Below are positions 23,736-35,412 of a stretch of 64,000 nt of DNA, piece by piece. The stretch comes from Rhypophila decipiens (taxonomy: Eukaryota; Ascomycota; Sordariomycetes; Sordariales; Naviculisporaceae): NCBI GenBank assembly GCA_033297075.1, contig MU858238.1, positions 1-64,000 on the forward strand. Reading direction: 5' to 3'. The number at the start of each line of letters is the position of its first letter. The stretch's first letter is position 1. Below the pieces are notes generated by a model, which was not told where the DNA came from, did not search any database, and was given only the letters and a program-made list of their open reading frames with translations. The translations under genes were made by a program, and so were the position numbers.

Positions 23736-24458
23736 TCAAGCTGGAGGCCGAGCCCCGGGAGGATTGGGTCTCTCCTCGTCCTTAGGAAACGTCTTGAACA
23801 TATCCATCAACTTGTCCATCGGGGTGGTCAACAATCCCACAGCCGTCTCATAAGGGGGCTTATCCGGCGCACTCGGGTGACTCCGTGTCGGAACGAAATG
23901 CTTCGTCTTCTGGAAGCTGTTCGCCATGCTCATCGACACGTCACTGTCAATGTGCTTCTCCAGCGCGGGCAGATCTTGTCTCTCTTCCTCCTTGATGTGC
24001 TTGCTCAGACTCGACCACAGGCTCTGTAGCGTGGTGATGAATGCTGGATCCTCGGGCGTCATGTTCTGGAAATCGTAAAGCAGTTCCTTGACTTCGAGAT
24101 GCTCGGCTCTGTCTTTGTCCGCCATGAGCTTGCCGTCGGGGATGTACTTCTCAAAGGCAGGGTAGACGACGATCTCCTCGGCGATGGAGTGGCGAGCTAG
24201 CTCCCAGACGAAGAGGTTCTGGAAGCGGACTTGTTGGGCTGGGTCTTTGGATGTGATGATGGCGTTGTAGCAGTCTTCGAGCTCTTTATGGTCGTGCTTG
24301 ATTCTGTCTGAGATCTTGGGCTGAGTTGTGGTTGAGTCGAACCGTCTGGCTGTTGCAACGGGGAGGCCGGTGATAAACGGTCTGGGGAGAGTGTGAGGTT
24401 TGAGGAGCGTGTTGTTCGACCGGGCGAGGGTCGATGGTGCGACTCTGAGGCGAAACAT
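23736..24458 (-). CDS. Hemerythrin HHE domain protein
   Basis: Intronless gene for 240 aa with a hemerythrin-like four-helix cation-binding domain at about 50-165. Candidate iron ligands stand where the family has them: His55 and His57 (KHDHKEL), His90 with Glu94 (RHSIAEE), His120 with Glu122 (AEHLEVK) and His154 with Glu157/158 (KHIKEEE). The first 40 residues are rich in Arg, Ser, Thr and Leu without acids, compatible with a mitochondrial presequence. The C-terminal third is Pro-rich and probably disordered. Fungal proteins of this type are implicated in iron or oxygen sensing and redox stress; the exact role here is unknown. The gene faces away from the P450 gene at 25638. Confidence 0.88.
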   Translation of the reverse strand: MFRLRVAPSTLARSNNTLLKPHTLPRPFITGLPVATARRFDSTTTQPKISDRIKHDHKELEDCYNAIITSKDPAQQVRFQNLFVWELARHSIAEEIVVYPAFEKYIPDGKLMADKDRAEHLEVKELLYDFQNMTPEDPAFITTLQSLWSSLSKHIKEEERQDLPALEKHIDSDVSMSMANSFQKTKHFVPTRSHPSAPDKPPYETAVGLLTTPMDKLMDMFKTFPKDEERPNPPGARPPA

Positions 24459-25637
24459 CGTGGCGATGGTTCTGCGTTCCAGGTTGTTTTACTTCGAGTT
24501 GTTGTGCAAGACAATTGAGAATGCTTGGAAGTTGGGAAGATGATTCGAATTGTGGTGCACCAAGTTTGTTGTGAGAGATGGCTACTTTATAAACACGGTG
24601 TGATCTCGATTAGCATCGTCACTTGTCCACGGACGTCATAGATATCTCGATTACACGTCTCAAAGGGTTCAATGCTCCCCAGGCCAATGACAGCCAATCG
24701 AAAGGACCAATTGCTCCGGGATGGACTGTCATGCTAATTGCGGTCCTAGATGAGCTTCAGATTTGGAAGCTTCCCATTGGTCAAGGCGCCTCTTCCCGCA
24801 GTGATGAAGTCATCGCTGTAGTTGGGGAAGGAGCTGACGGTGGGTAGGGCACTAGCAGCTCTGGGTGGGGAAAGGCTGTGGTTGTGTTAGTGCATTATTG
24901 GTTATTCCCGACGCCAAGCGACGGCACTGGTGTTCTGTCGCTGACCGGTGACTTCCCTCCCGACTTTGCAAGATGAACCTTCCTGACAAAATTGAAGTCG
25001 ACACTCCGGCGGCCATCAAATGTGCTAGGTAATGATATTGATATACGCAGTTCAAACGAACAAGACTTGGGTCTTGACAGTTTTTGTAGAAGCAGACATC
25101 CTCTCAGTGCCTTTATCATCAGCTTGGCACCAAAGATCGTGGCAACGTGGCCCATGGTCCACCACCCATCGGTCAACAACTCTCCAAGCACTTGGAGGTT
25201 ACTGGAAATGTCGCAGAAAATCGCAGCTCGGGCGGTAACCGACAGCTATACTCCATCGGATCGCCCGCGTCGAAAGTTGACTGGCTCATGTATTGTCGAT
25301 CATCGAGTCCCTCTCCCGATAAGGCGAATCATGGACAGCAGAGCTGCAGGTGTGTCTCAGGTTTGCTAATCCGCGATGCTCCTCCGAATACTGCGACCAC
25401 CAATCCCGTACCATGATTGGAGACAACTCACCGAGTACAGCTTCATCTGCAGCTACTGTCTCACTCTCGAGCGGGGCCTTCCGCAAGACGTCACGCAGCA
25501 CAGCGTCGTCGTCTGGAATTAAAGAGCAACACGGGAGGCTGGGGAAGCCGATGGCTGCCCTTTCTCTTAAACAATCCCTTCCCCCTTGACATGGTTCTTC
25601 CTTCATCCACTCGGCAGCTTGAAGACGCACAATCAGA
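24459..25637. other. Divergent intergenic region (hemerythrin / P450)
   Basis: Promoter regions of two diverging genes, 1.2 kb. No further gene supported. Confidence 0.5.
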
Positions 25638-27087
25638 ATGTCGACCCCTATTCCCAAGCCTCCGGGCGTGCCGCTCCTCGGCAACATTCGCGACATCGAC
25701 CCATCCAACACCTGGTGGTCTCTGAAGGGATTGGCCGAGAAATATGGTTAGTACTTGAACTATAAAAGAGAAGAGGCGTGACTGACATGTCTTGGCAGGC
25801 GAAATCTTCCAGATCAAGGTTCTAGGCAAGACCATCGTGTTTGTCGCCGGTGCCGCACTCGCCGAGGAAATCTGCGACCAGAAGAGGTTCCAGAAATACG
25901 TCGGAGGCCCTATCGAGGAAATCCGATATTCTGTGCACGACGCACTGTTTACGGCCTATGAGGGAGAGGAGAGCTGGGGCATCGCTCATCGTATCATTGC
26001 TCCGACTCTGTCGCCTCAAGCAACAGCCAGCCACTTTGCCGAGATCCGCGACTGCGCCTACGAACTTGTGCAAAAATGGTCGACCTTAGGAGGGAAGAAC
26101 GTGATTCAACCTCTCGAAGATCTCAACCGACTTAACCTGGAAGCCACGGCTTTGACCATGTTTGGCAACAAGCTGGATTGCATCAACGCGCCCGTGTCTC
26201 ATCCGATGCTAGCGGGCATGGAAGACTCGACCTCTGAGGCCATGAAAAGGCCCACCAGACCGAAACTCCTGACATGGCTTCTCTACGGCAGTAAGCTCAA
26301 GAACGCAACCCGGGTCATGCGAAATTTCGCGGCCGAGATGGTGCAGCACAGACTGGACCATCCCACCGACCGCCAGGATCTGCTTGCAGCCATCATGAAC
26401 GCCAAAGATCCGGAAACTGGAAGAGCGCTCACAGAATCTCAGGTCATTGACGAGATTGTCAGCATGCCGATCGGGAGCAGCACCGCGCCCTGCGCAATCA
26501 CAGCTCTCATCTACTTTCTGTTGCAGAATCCCGGAGTGGTCAGAACTGCACGCGCCGAGCTCGACGCTGTGATTGGAGAGGGACCTTTCTCGTACGAACA
26601 CTTGGCCCAACTTCCCTATATCCAGGGTGTCGTGCTAGAAACACTGCGTCTGTCGTTTGCCGCTCCAGGGTTCAACATTGAACCGATCCCCAAGAAGGGC
26701 GATACGTCTCCAGTCCTTCTCGCCGGCGGCAAGTATCAGGTGGCGCACAACCAGGCCATGATCATCGTTCTGGCTGGCGTCAACCGCGACCCGACTGTCT
26801 TTGACGAGCCCTTGGCGTTCAGGCCAGAGAGGATGGTGGGCGAGTCCTTCGAGAAGCTGCCTGCGGGCGTGAAGAAGTGGTTCGGCAATGGCAAGAGGGC
26901 ATGTATTGGGAAGCACTGGGCTTGGGATTTCCTCAATATTGTGACGGCGATTTTGATCCAAGAGCTCGATTTCGAAGTTGTTGACCCTGATTATGAGTAC
27001 AAGCAGGATGGGTGGTTCAATGTACGGCCGGTTGGATTTGAGGTCAGGGTGAGGGCAAGGACTGATAAGAATCCACTTCCCAACTGA
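25638..27087 (+). CDS. Cytochrome P450, CYP505-like haem domain without reductase
   Basis: P450 monooxygenase of 465 aa. Exons are 25638-25746 and 25799-27087, with donor GTTAGT, CTGAC branch and CAG acceptor in phase 1. The N-terminus MSTPIPKPPGVPLLGNIRDI lacks a membrane anchor and matches the soluble start of CYP505 (P450foxy) fatty-acid hydroxylases. The ExxR motif is ETLRL, the I-helix has GSST in place of the usual AGHETT, and the haem loop is FGNGKRACIG with Cys405 as thiolate ligand. Unlike true CYP505 there is no fused FMN/FAD reductase: the frame stops after 60 residues and the next 1.4 kb encodes none. It would therefore need a separate P450 reductase. Subterminal fatty-acid hydroxylation is the likeliest reaction by family, but the altered I-helix makes the substrate uncertain. 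Confidence 0.9.
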
Positions 27088-28570
27088 GCTCCTCGATATA
27101 TTAGGAGGACGTAATAAAGGGCTTTTCGGTTAATTTCATGTAGCGGATCGTATTTGCAATAACTACCTGGTATCTATGACTGAGACGCATTTGCAGGCAT
27201 CACTCGTATTATCAGCCGCATGTAAACCGGCATTGTTGAACACGTCAGCTTACGGAGGAACCTGAACACACCGAATAACGAGTCAGGGCATGATGGTGGG
27301 TTGAGATGTGAGTGCTTGGGGTGAAGAATTCATGGAGGAGAGGGTAACGGCAGCCTGGGTGTGTGGAACAGTGGAACAGCCCAACAAGGACGAGTTGAGG
27401 CGTGGCTGCGTAAGGTCCTTTATCCGACAAAAGCTGTTACCGAACCACAAGATTGGTATCTCCATGACCCATGATTCCATGAGCCCTTTTCTTCACGGCC
27501 CTGTCCGGCCAGTTGGGAATAAGAGCACTGGGGGAGCGCCACTGGGAGACCCAATCGTCTGTGTGTCCACATTGACTACTCTCGGGGCTCTCCCACATGC
27601 TCTTGATGTCCATGGACTTCTATTTTGGGAATACCGGATCAAAGCCGCAGGAGTTGCCATCAATTCAGGAGTTGGATTAGTCCGGCTCAAAAAGAGTAGT
27701 CCCCCATGTGGATCAATAGACTCCAGCAAGTCAGTTTGCCGTTGAAAACGGCACAATTAGCGGCACCGCGTCTTTTTGCGTTGAGAAGCCGAGTCTCAAC
27801 AATGTGAAGCTTCCCGGTATTTTCCTATTACTTCGCTGGTAAGCAGCCAGCAACAACTATGGTTGACGCTAGTCATTAGTCAGAAGTCTGTAGACCATCT
27901 TCACGACCGTAATCCGCCTCCGAAACGTCTCCATGGGCTCGCTCATCAACTCGGGAAGAGATGACATGGAAAGACGGCATCTCGCCACTAGATGTCTGGC
28001 TCCAAACTCAAATTCTAGGGCGCTCCATCATGTTCTGCACTGCCCACCCAACAGATCTTGGAGAGGCTGGCACCTGTCCTGGACTGTTTGGGATGCCGTT
28101 TGTAGGAGATCCACACGATGGTGGCGGACATCCGAGCCATGCAGCAAGCAACACACAAGTCCAGCATTAGCACAATCAGAAGCAAAATGCTGACCGGGTA
28201 CCGGCGGCGAGACTACCCAGTTAGCTAGCGACGCCTCACAAGGCGTGAAGGTGAGTGTGAGCTGGGTTGGGTGGAATCATGATCAACACTCTGTTGACGC
28301 TAGAAGGAAGGAAGCCATCTATATAACCACTCATCCTCACCCTCCTCAGCTCCAATTTCTTTCTCTCCATCATCATCCAGCATCACCATCATCTTTCAAC
28401 AAGAAGTTTCTTCACCTTTTTCTCTTACCTTTTCGATTTAGTACCCCACATTCGCTCAAAACCCAAACAAACTCTCCCAACCCCATCAAAATCCAAAACA
28501 CAAAAACAACCCTTCCAATCTCCATCTCATTCGCTCCAAGCCGTTTCCAAACAAACAAACAGCCGCCAAA
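27088..28570. other. Intergenic; promoter of the small secreted protein at 28571
   Basis: No gene supported. A TATATAA box at 28320-28326 and a long CT- then CAA-rich leader precede the ATG at 28571. Confidence 0.5.
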
Positions 28571-28891
28571 ATGAAGTATACCTGCATCCTCACCTTCATC
28601 GCCACCGCCGTCTCCATGGTCGGCGCAATCACCATCTCGCTCCCCTCGGGCGTCTCCATCCCCTCGGGCATCTCGCTTCCCTCGGGAGTGACCGTCGTCT
28701 CTGCGCAAGCCTCCGCCACCGACGCGGCAGATGGCGCCGCGGCCGGAGCCGAGAACAACAAGCTCAAGGCCCGCGCCAAGGTCTTTGGCGCCCGTCAGAA
28801 CTTTGGCGGCCAGCAGGGCGGCCAGACCACTTCCACGGCGACTGCCACCGCCACCGCGGGCATCAACATTGGCGGTTTGGGTGGCAACTGA
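28571..28891 (+). CDS. Small secreted low-complexity protein with SLPSG repeats
   Basis: Intronless gene for 106 aa. The N-terminus MKYTCILTFIATAVSMVGA is a signal peptide with likely cleavage after Ala19. It is followed by four near-repeats LPSGVS/IPSGIS/LPSGVT (about 24-41), then Ala-rich, Lys/Arg-rich, Gly/Gln-rich and Thr/Ala-rich segments. The mature part has no cysteine. It has a TATA box about 250 bp upstream. Such proteins can be wall-associated or processed into peptides; there is no clear Lys-Arg Kex2 site. Unrecognised. Confidence 0.75.
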   Translation: MKYTCILTFIATAVSMVGAITISLPSGVSIPSGISLPSGVTVVSAQASATDAADGAAAGAENNKLKARAKVFGARQNFGGQQGGQTTSTATATATAGINIGGLGGN

Positions 28892-30894
28892 GCTCCATGC
28901 TGGACATCCGAGCTTGGCTTTCTTCATTTCCCTCTCGCCAGCGGCCTAATTAATTTCACGACTTTGTTTGGATCTTTCTTCTTTTGGAAACGGGCCCTGA
29001 GGACGACAACGACAAGGGCATCCGATACTTGATGCCCTCCTCACCTCGACGATATGGAATTTTAGAAGCGAGAGAGCACAGCTTGGTGTTTCTCTGTTGC
29101 TTTTTGCATGTCAACGATTGTTTTGGATTTTTGTTTTCTTTTTCTTTGACTTTCTGACACGCTCTTCTTTATCTTTTTCTCTTTCATGGTGCGCCTGTCT
29201 GTCCGCGACAAGTTCTTCTCTTTATCGAGCATCGACAAGCTTTCTAGAATTCGTTTTGTTCTGGCCATGCGGATAGAATGTTAGCAGGCATGGTTTTGCT
29301 GGGTTTTGGTTCCTGATCACTGAATCACTTTTACCCTTTTCTTCCTCTGCTTTCCAACAAAGCGATAAACCCTTTCTTGTCTTTCGTTGATTTCTTTCTT
29401 TTATCCTTATACTGCGAGGGGATGGATACGTGGATGGTAATGGCGGAGGCGACGTGTGATGGAATAGTTTTCGACTTGGTGGGCAGACTCTGGTTGAGCT
29501 CAATGGGCGGGTCGGCTATTCAGGGGTTGGGGGGGTTTGTTTTGTAGAACAAACAACAAAAAGGGGTCGAGGGGCTTATTTTCTGATATTAGTCTAGAGC
29601 TTTGGCATCGTTTCTGTGGCCCACACCACGCGAGCGGTGCCTTTTGCACAGCATCTACTTAGCTGCTTACTGGTAGGTAGCTGAGTTGGGGAATACTACT
29701 AGGTGTTTTCTTGTGTAAATCATGCCTTCCTTGATGCACGCGTGATTGTGAAACCTGTGTGCCTTATCGCACGTGAATATTCCGCGCCTTCATAAAGTTG
29801 CCAAGACAACTTGAATCCAAATTGAACATCATGCACAATTCACCACCAAGAGTCTAGACCTCCGCGTCGTCGTCATCACTGTTCAGTCATCACAAAAATG
29901 ATTTTCCTTCTGATGGTCAGCTTGTTCGCCACTTCCCGCCGTCGACCATCGTGCCCCGGATTACGGAAGCTGGCCTCCCCTGTCTCGCTCGGACATGTCG
30001 TTCTCTTTTGGTCGACGGGGACTAGCAAACAAAGCTCCGAACAAGTCCACTGCGACGGACAAGGCCAAGAGAGGCTCCAAATCTCGGTAGTGTCTGGGGT
30101 TCGATCCGCACAGCCTGAATTTAGGCTAAAACCACAACACACGTGCCCGGCGCCAACGTGCTATCGGGCTAGCAACCACAATGCTCGTTCATGCTACCCC
30201 AGAGCCCGGATTCGACCGTTTCAATGCAATCAATCGGAGGAGCGTTGGATGTTTGTGGAGAGCCTCTTGGCTAGCGTCATCGTATTTCCCCGGAAATGTT
30301 GCTATTCCTAGATTGACCTGTGGAATCGCTCAGAAAAGAGATCCGGGTACCTGGAGACAAGACCTTCGCTTCCCAAAGGGGTGCAACCCGGGCGGAGGAC
30401 AGCTCCGACGAAATCCGGGGCCGAAGAGCCGCCTTGTGGATATCGCAATGCTACTCTCTCTTAGTCGCTCCAATGAGTTTCCAACGACCAAGACCGAAGC
30501 CACCAAAGCATCGACGCCTTGGTTGGCACCTGGATATTCAATTTCTTTCCGCATGAACATCTGCCTTCATGATCGGATGGCAATGTCACGGTGGGCGAGC
30601 TTGTCAAGCCGGATCACCGACCCTTTTGGTCCCCCAAGACCAAGTAAGCTGGGGTAAGAAGAAATCGGCAGATGAAATTGGAAGTTTCCATCTTTGACAT
30701 GGAGAAACAATGCATGCTGGATGAACCATGATCCATAACGCCTCGGTATTGCCCATGGAGACGTCAATATAAGTAGGGCGACGACATCCAACTGACATTC
30801 TCTTTCCTTTGTTCTGGTCACCCCTTCCTCCTCCCAGGCAGCCAGGTCCCAACATCATTCCTTGATCCCCCACAGCCCAGTCTTTCACATCAAG
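28892..30894. other. Intergenic upstream of the xylanase
   Basis: T-rich 3' flank, then 2 kb without a supportable gene. TATAAG at 30768-30773 is about 125 bp upstream of the xylanase ATG and is its probable TATA box. Confidence 0.5.
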
Positions 30895-32212
30895 ATGCTT
30901 GTCAAAGCCGTCCTCGCCGCGGTGCTTGCGCCCGTGGCCGTGACTGCCCAGCTTCACCAGCTCGCCGTCAACGCCGGTCTCGAATACTTCGGTATCGCAG
31001 TCGGTGAATCAGCCGTCCAGCAGGACACGACCTACCGCAACCTTGTCAATGACAAGCGCGAGTTCGGTCAGCTCGTGCCCGAGAACGGCCAGAAGTGGGA
31101 CTCGACCGAGCCCAACCGGGGCCAGTTCAACTACAGAAACGCCGACATCGTGCCCAATGTAGCCAAGCAGAACGGCCAGCTCCTCCGCTGCCACGCCCTC
31201 GTCTGGCACTCGCAGCTGCCCGGCTGGGTCAACTCGGGCTCTTGGAACCGCCAGACCCTGCAGTCGGTCATGGAGGTGCACATCAACAACGTCATGGGCC
31301 ATTTCAAGGGCGCCTGTTACCACTGGGACGTCATCAACGAGGCCATCAACGATGACGGCACATGGAGAGTGAGTTTTTCTCAGACCCCGTAACCAAAGAA
31401 GCAAGCTTACTGACTTTTCCTCCCAGCCCTCCCCCTTCTACAACACCTTCGGCACCGACTTCTTCGCCCTCTCCTTCCGCCTGGCCAAGGCCGCCGACCC
31501 CGACACCAAGCTCTACTACAACGACTACAACCTCGAGTACAACCAGGCCAAGACCGACAAGGCCGTCGAGCTGGTCCGCATCGTCCAAGCCGCCGGAGCC
31601 CCCATCGACGGTGTCGGCTTCCAAGGCCACTTGATCGTCGGCTCCACTCCCAGCCGTTCCGCCCTGGCCACCACCCTCCGCCGCTTTACCAGCCTCGGCG
31701 TTGAAGTCGCCTACACGGAGATCGACATCCGCCACCCCTCCGTGCCCTCATCGGCCTCGGCTCGCGTCACCCAAGCAAACGACTACGCCAACGTCGTCGG
31801 CTCCTGCCTCGACGTCGCCGGCTGCGTGGGCATCACCATCTGGGGCTTCACCGACAAATACTCCTGGGTCCCCGGTACCTTCCCCGGCACCGGCGAGGCT
31901 CTCATCTATGACAGCAACTTCAACAAGAAGCCCGCGTGGACTTCCATCTCCTCGCTTCTTGCTGCCAGCGCTAAGCCCACCGGCGGCCAGCCCATCACTA
32001 CCCTTACCACCTCTACTCGCTCTGCTGTCATCACCCCTCCTCCCATTACTACGACTACCACGACGCCTGCTGCTCCTATCACGACTCCGGGCAATGGTCC
32101 CGAGCAGACCCGCTGGGGCCAGTGCGGTGGTAATGGCTGGCAGGGTCCTACCCGCTGCCAGAGCCCGTACACCTGCCAGGTCCTTAACCCCTGGTACAGC
32201 CAGTGCCTCTAA
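30895..32212 (+). CDS. GH10 endo-beta-1,4-xylanase with C-terminal CBM1
   Basis: Secreted xylanase of 419 aa that cuts beta-1,4 bonds in plant xylan. Exons are 30895-31368 and 31427-32212 (donor GTGAGT, CTGAC branch, CAG acceptor, phase 0). I chose the ATG at 30895 because it starts directly with the signal peptide [18 protein letters not shown]; an in-frame ATG at 30862 would bury it. The GH10 barrel spans about 25-325, with acid/base Glu149 in [10 protein letters not shown] and nucleophile Glu256 in YTEIDI. A Thr/Pro linker (about 340-380) leads to a cellulose-binding CBM1 with cysteines 391, 402, 408 and 418 and aromatic residues Trp388, Trp396 and Trp414. C-ending codons dominate, as usual for highly expressed cellulolytic genes. 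Confidence 0.97.
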
Positions 32213-32598
32213 ATATCTCACCCGTCCAAGGGGAAGGATCATGAGGATACAAGTACATGATGGTTGCATGTAAAAATGGGGCATGACGGTGTTGGTATAT
32301 AGCTTTTGGAGTGTACATACATAATTATTCTTGTCGATAGTTTGAACAATTTCAAGATACCATGACTACAAACAATCGTGTGTCTTGCTTGCTCCTGTCT
32401 TGATATTTTGTGTGAGTGATATAGCTGTATATCCAAGTGAGTTTGACAAGTTGATCAAGAAAATGATATCCAAGTAGATAATCTGGATGGAAATGAGGTC
32501 TAGGTGAAAAGCAGTGCATAACTACTACCCCAGATGTGTAGATATCCAAACCAACGTCAAACCACAAATAGTAGCTAGACAACTTGAAAGCAGACCAA
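32213..32598. other. Convergent intergenic region
   Basis: AT-rich 3' flanks of the xylanase and the nucleotidyltransferase-fold gene. Nothing else seen. Confidence 0.5.
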
Positions 32599-33474
32599 TC
32601 AAGGCACAGCAAGCAGCCTCTTCAACTTTACCGCCCTCGCCCGACCGCGGATGCCAGTCTGTGCTATGAACTGCCGAACAAAGTGCTCTCTCTGTGCAAA
32701 GCTCAGCTGGCCACGAAAGACGGCGATCTGCTCAAAGTACGTGTTGCACATAAAGACGAGATCCTCAAAGTCCGACTTTCCATTGCGGGCAAAGAATGCG
32801 CCGAGTTTGCTCTGGAAGTGGCGGAGGAGATCGATCACGACGTATTCTTTCGGCCCTTGTTGGGTTTTGGTTGATACTGTTTCGGTTGTTCCGTGCAAGT
32901 CGTCTGGGGCACCGAGGGAACCTGATTAAGATTAGTAAGTGAGTCCGGGTCTTTTTGGAGGAATGGGGATTAATACCTCGCAGGATTATATCCACTTGGA
33001 CCCATTTCTCTGCGACAGATTCGCCATATTTCGGGCCTACGTGGACAAACACCCTCATTACACCTGACCCCGGGCCAATGGGGACTTTTAGGCTACTTGG
33101 ATATTAGTAGTCATCCAAGTTACTCTTGAAAAAGATGTATGTGTCATAAAGTGAGACTGAGTTACCTAGGTGTGTACATACCGTGGGTGACTAAGACATG
33201 CCTGGCGCAGTGTACGCATATCACAAGCGGCAGTGATGTCCACGTCATGTGTATCCCGGGTTGAGCCCCGGAAGTTGAGTGCCAGCCCTCCCATGACGGC
33301 GCAAGTGACGCCTTGATCCTCGAAGAGACCGACGATGACATCGAGTGCAAGGACTAACTGCTGGACGGTGGCATTTCCGCCTTTCTCTGCCAGGTCGCGC
33401 CCTTCTTGGTCGGTGTATCCATTTGCTATGACGGTTGCTGTTGGCTTGAAGGGAGGTTTTGGTGGCGCTGCCAT
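32599..33474 (-). CDS. Nucleotidyltransferase-fold protein, three exons
   Basis: Protein of 243 aa from minus-strand exons 33474-33182, 33092-32977 and 32921-32599. The introns (GTATGT and GTATTA donors, CTACTAAT and CTTACTAAT branch sites, GTAG and TCAG acceptors) keep frame. The domain motif CAVMGGLALNFRGSTRDTHD places a GG pair (62-63) before the acidic pair Asp77/Asp79, the pattern of the polymerase-beta-like nucleotidyltransferase superfamily. Exon 2 continues with LKVPIGPGSGVMRVFV and VQVDIIL, and exon 3 gives a helical C-terminus with DLLRHFQSKLGAFFARN. An in-frame ATG at 33576 could extend it by 34 residues. The substrate is unknown. A second protein of the same general fold is encoded divergently 720 bp away. 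Confidence 0.75.
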
Positions 33475-34194
33475 GGTTTGTGGGCAACCTGGATCAGAAT
33501 CATCAAATTGAGTATCGGTTGGGGTTGGTTGTTCGTCCTCAGCAACGTTCAAGTACTTGATTCTGACGAATCCCATATCGTATATTGAAGTCACGATGGC
33601 TTCTTGAAAACTTTAAAGTATCTATGAGTTCAGCCAGCTGATCGCGGGACGGATCGTTGTTGACTTTCGTCAACTTTTTTTTGCCCTGCCCCTCATATTG
33701 AGTTTATGTCTGTAAAAGTGCATTACCCGTACACTCTCGATGTAAGTCCTTTGTCACCAGTGCGGACGCAGTTAACATAAAGAAGAGGAAGAGGAGAGCT
33801 CCTTTGTGTTGGAGGGCCTGGGTCCATTTTTTTGGGCGTCCGACATCCATCGACAAAGCAACGTGTGTCCGTGTTAACAGCAAATGCGGAAATATGTTGA
33901 TTTCAAGCATAGATGCCCACGTGAATTTTTTCCAGGACAACCAATCTTCACACACGCCAACTGGATATCTTGTAAATGGTGTTATGTCATTGGGGGAGGG
34001 AATAGGAGACCCAGGACTCTGGAACGGAACCTCATTGGTCAAACTGGCTGGTGGGGCTCTTCTGCGGGACGATGATTGGTCGGTATCCGTTTGACTTGTG
34101 ACGACAGCCATCTTCAACAAACGTCAAACCTCGAGCAGGTCAGAACTTCTGCAATCGACACCCAGAGGCATTCTTTTCATTAAGTCAACTCAAG
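33475..34194. other. Divergent intergenic between two nucleotidyltransferase-fold genes
   Basis: Shared promoter region of the two genes, or possibly 5' coding extension of the minus-strand gene up to 33576. No other feature. Confidence 0.45.
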
Positions 34195-35047
34195 ATGGCA
34201 GCTCAAATTCTTGAAATGCACAACGTCGGCCACTTCGGGGATGCAATGGCAAGTCACAGCGGATCAGGGACTGTCGAGATGCGCGCCGTTGTCGAGCTGC
34301 TGAAAGAAGCGGGAATTCCTTGCTGTATAGTCGGGACGCATTCTCTAGGTTATTACGGTGCTGGGCGTGTACCGATAGTAGGTGCCCCATTGCAAATCTA
34401 CCTCGAGCTCAAATAACTGACTCCCAAAATAGTATTGGGAACTTTGCGTACCAGAAGATCGCCTAAACGAGGCAGCTGAACTATTCAAATCCGAGCCCCT
34501 GTCCCAAAAATACGAACCATGGCCAGTAAACGCACCAGTTCCCTGCTCAATCGTACACACCTTCCCCAGGTTCCACCTAAAAGGCGTGCACTTCCTCTTC
34601 TTCCTCGTCCCCTCGAGCGACTGGCCAGGTGTATCATGCGACCCCTCACACTGCGAGACGAGCGTCATGGGTCTTCCGTATCCGAAGCTGGAATATCTCG
34701 CCCAGGCGCTTCTCGATACCCAGCGATGGGTCGACCTCGAGGATCTAGTCGACGGGATGAACCTGAGCGAGGAGTGGGGCGAGCAGAATCTTGATCTTGA
34801 CCGCGAGTATAGTCTTGAATATGCCGAGTGGAAGAATGCGAGGATACGCGCTTCGATTCCCGAGACGCCGTATTCTGACTTGATGGAGCTGAATGAGAAT
34901 CCCACGTCGCTGAGGGAGATTTGGCAGGATATTGTGCGGACCAAGGAGCGCCGGATTGGCTTGGAGCTGCCGAAGGATCAGTATCTGACGAGGTTTTGGC
35001 CGATTGGTGCCAAGGACCCTCGTTTGAGGGAGAGACACACGTTTTGA
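34195..35047 (+). CDS. Nucleotidyltransferase-like protein with altered active site
   Basis: Protein of 265 aa; exons 34195-34377 and 34433-35047 (donor GTAGGT, AACTGAC branch, ATAG acceptor, phase 0). The region AGIPCCIVGTHSLGYYGAGR followed by VPIYWELCVPEDRL matches a fungal nucleotidyltransferase-like family in which a helix-strand with G-x-x-x-L-x-x-Y-G precedes (D)WELCVP. Here Tyr62 stands where the family usually has the first acidic residue, so catalysis is doubtful. The rest is Trp- and acid-rich (SLEYAEWKNARIRASIPETP) and ends in RLRERHTF. No signal peptide or membrane segment. Function unknown; it may have kept only a binding role. Confidence 0.7.
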
Positions 35048-35164
35048 GTGACAGGGTCATTCAAAGCTGCCACCGGACGATTTTTTGAGAATGGGGATCG
35101 CTAATTGCTGTATGGGATTGGGGTTCAGTTTTAAAAGACGAAGCATAAGACATAAATGAAGACT

Positions 35165-35356
35165 TCAGCAGCAATTCTGCTGCTCGATGTTCATGTCAAT
35201 ATTTGGTAGAGCGTCAAGCTCTGCAGTGGCTAGCAGAATATCATTCGCAGCATCATCTATCCTAATGCTATTAACTACCATATATGCCCCCTCCCCTTGT
35301 TCTTTAGTGTCTCCGGGCTTAGTAACCAAGCCTGAAGCATTGTTGTCTAAAGACAT
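35165..35356 (-). CDS. Candidate 63-aa protein
   Basis: An ATG-started frame (MSLDNNASGLVTKPGDTKEQ at the start, ending QQNCC) with plausible amino-acid composition. It follows 57 bp downstream of the 111-aa gene on the same strand and could be an extra 3' exon of it. No family, no splice evidence. Weak. Confidence 0.25.
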   Translation of the reverse strand: MSLDNNASGLVTKPGDTKEQGEGAYMVVNSIRIDDAANDILLATAELDALPNIDMNIEQQNCC

Positions 35357-35412
35357 TCAGCCGAGGATGAAGACAAAGCATGTACCTAGCCTCTCCAGCT
35401 TATGATGGCTTG

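Noticed and set aside
33475..33594. Start of the minus-strand nucleotidyltransferase-fold gene at 33594
   Set aside because: That codon is GTG. ATGs at 33576 and 33474 are possible; 33474 was used because the longer N-terminus shows no conserved feature.
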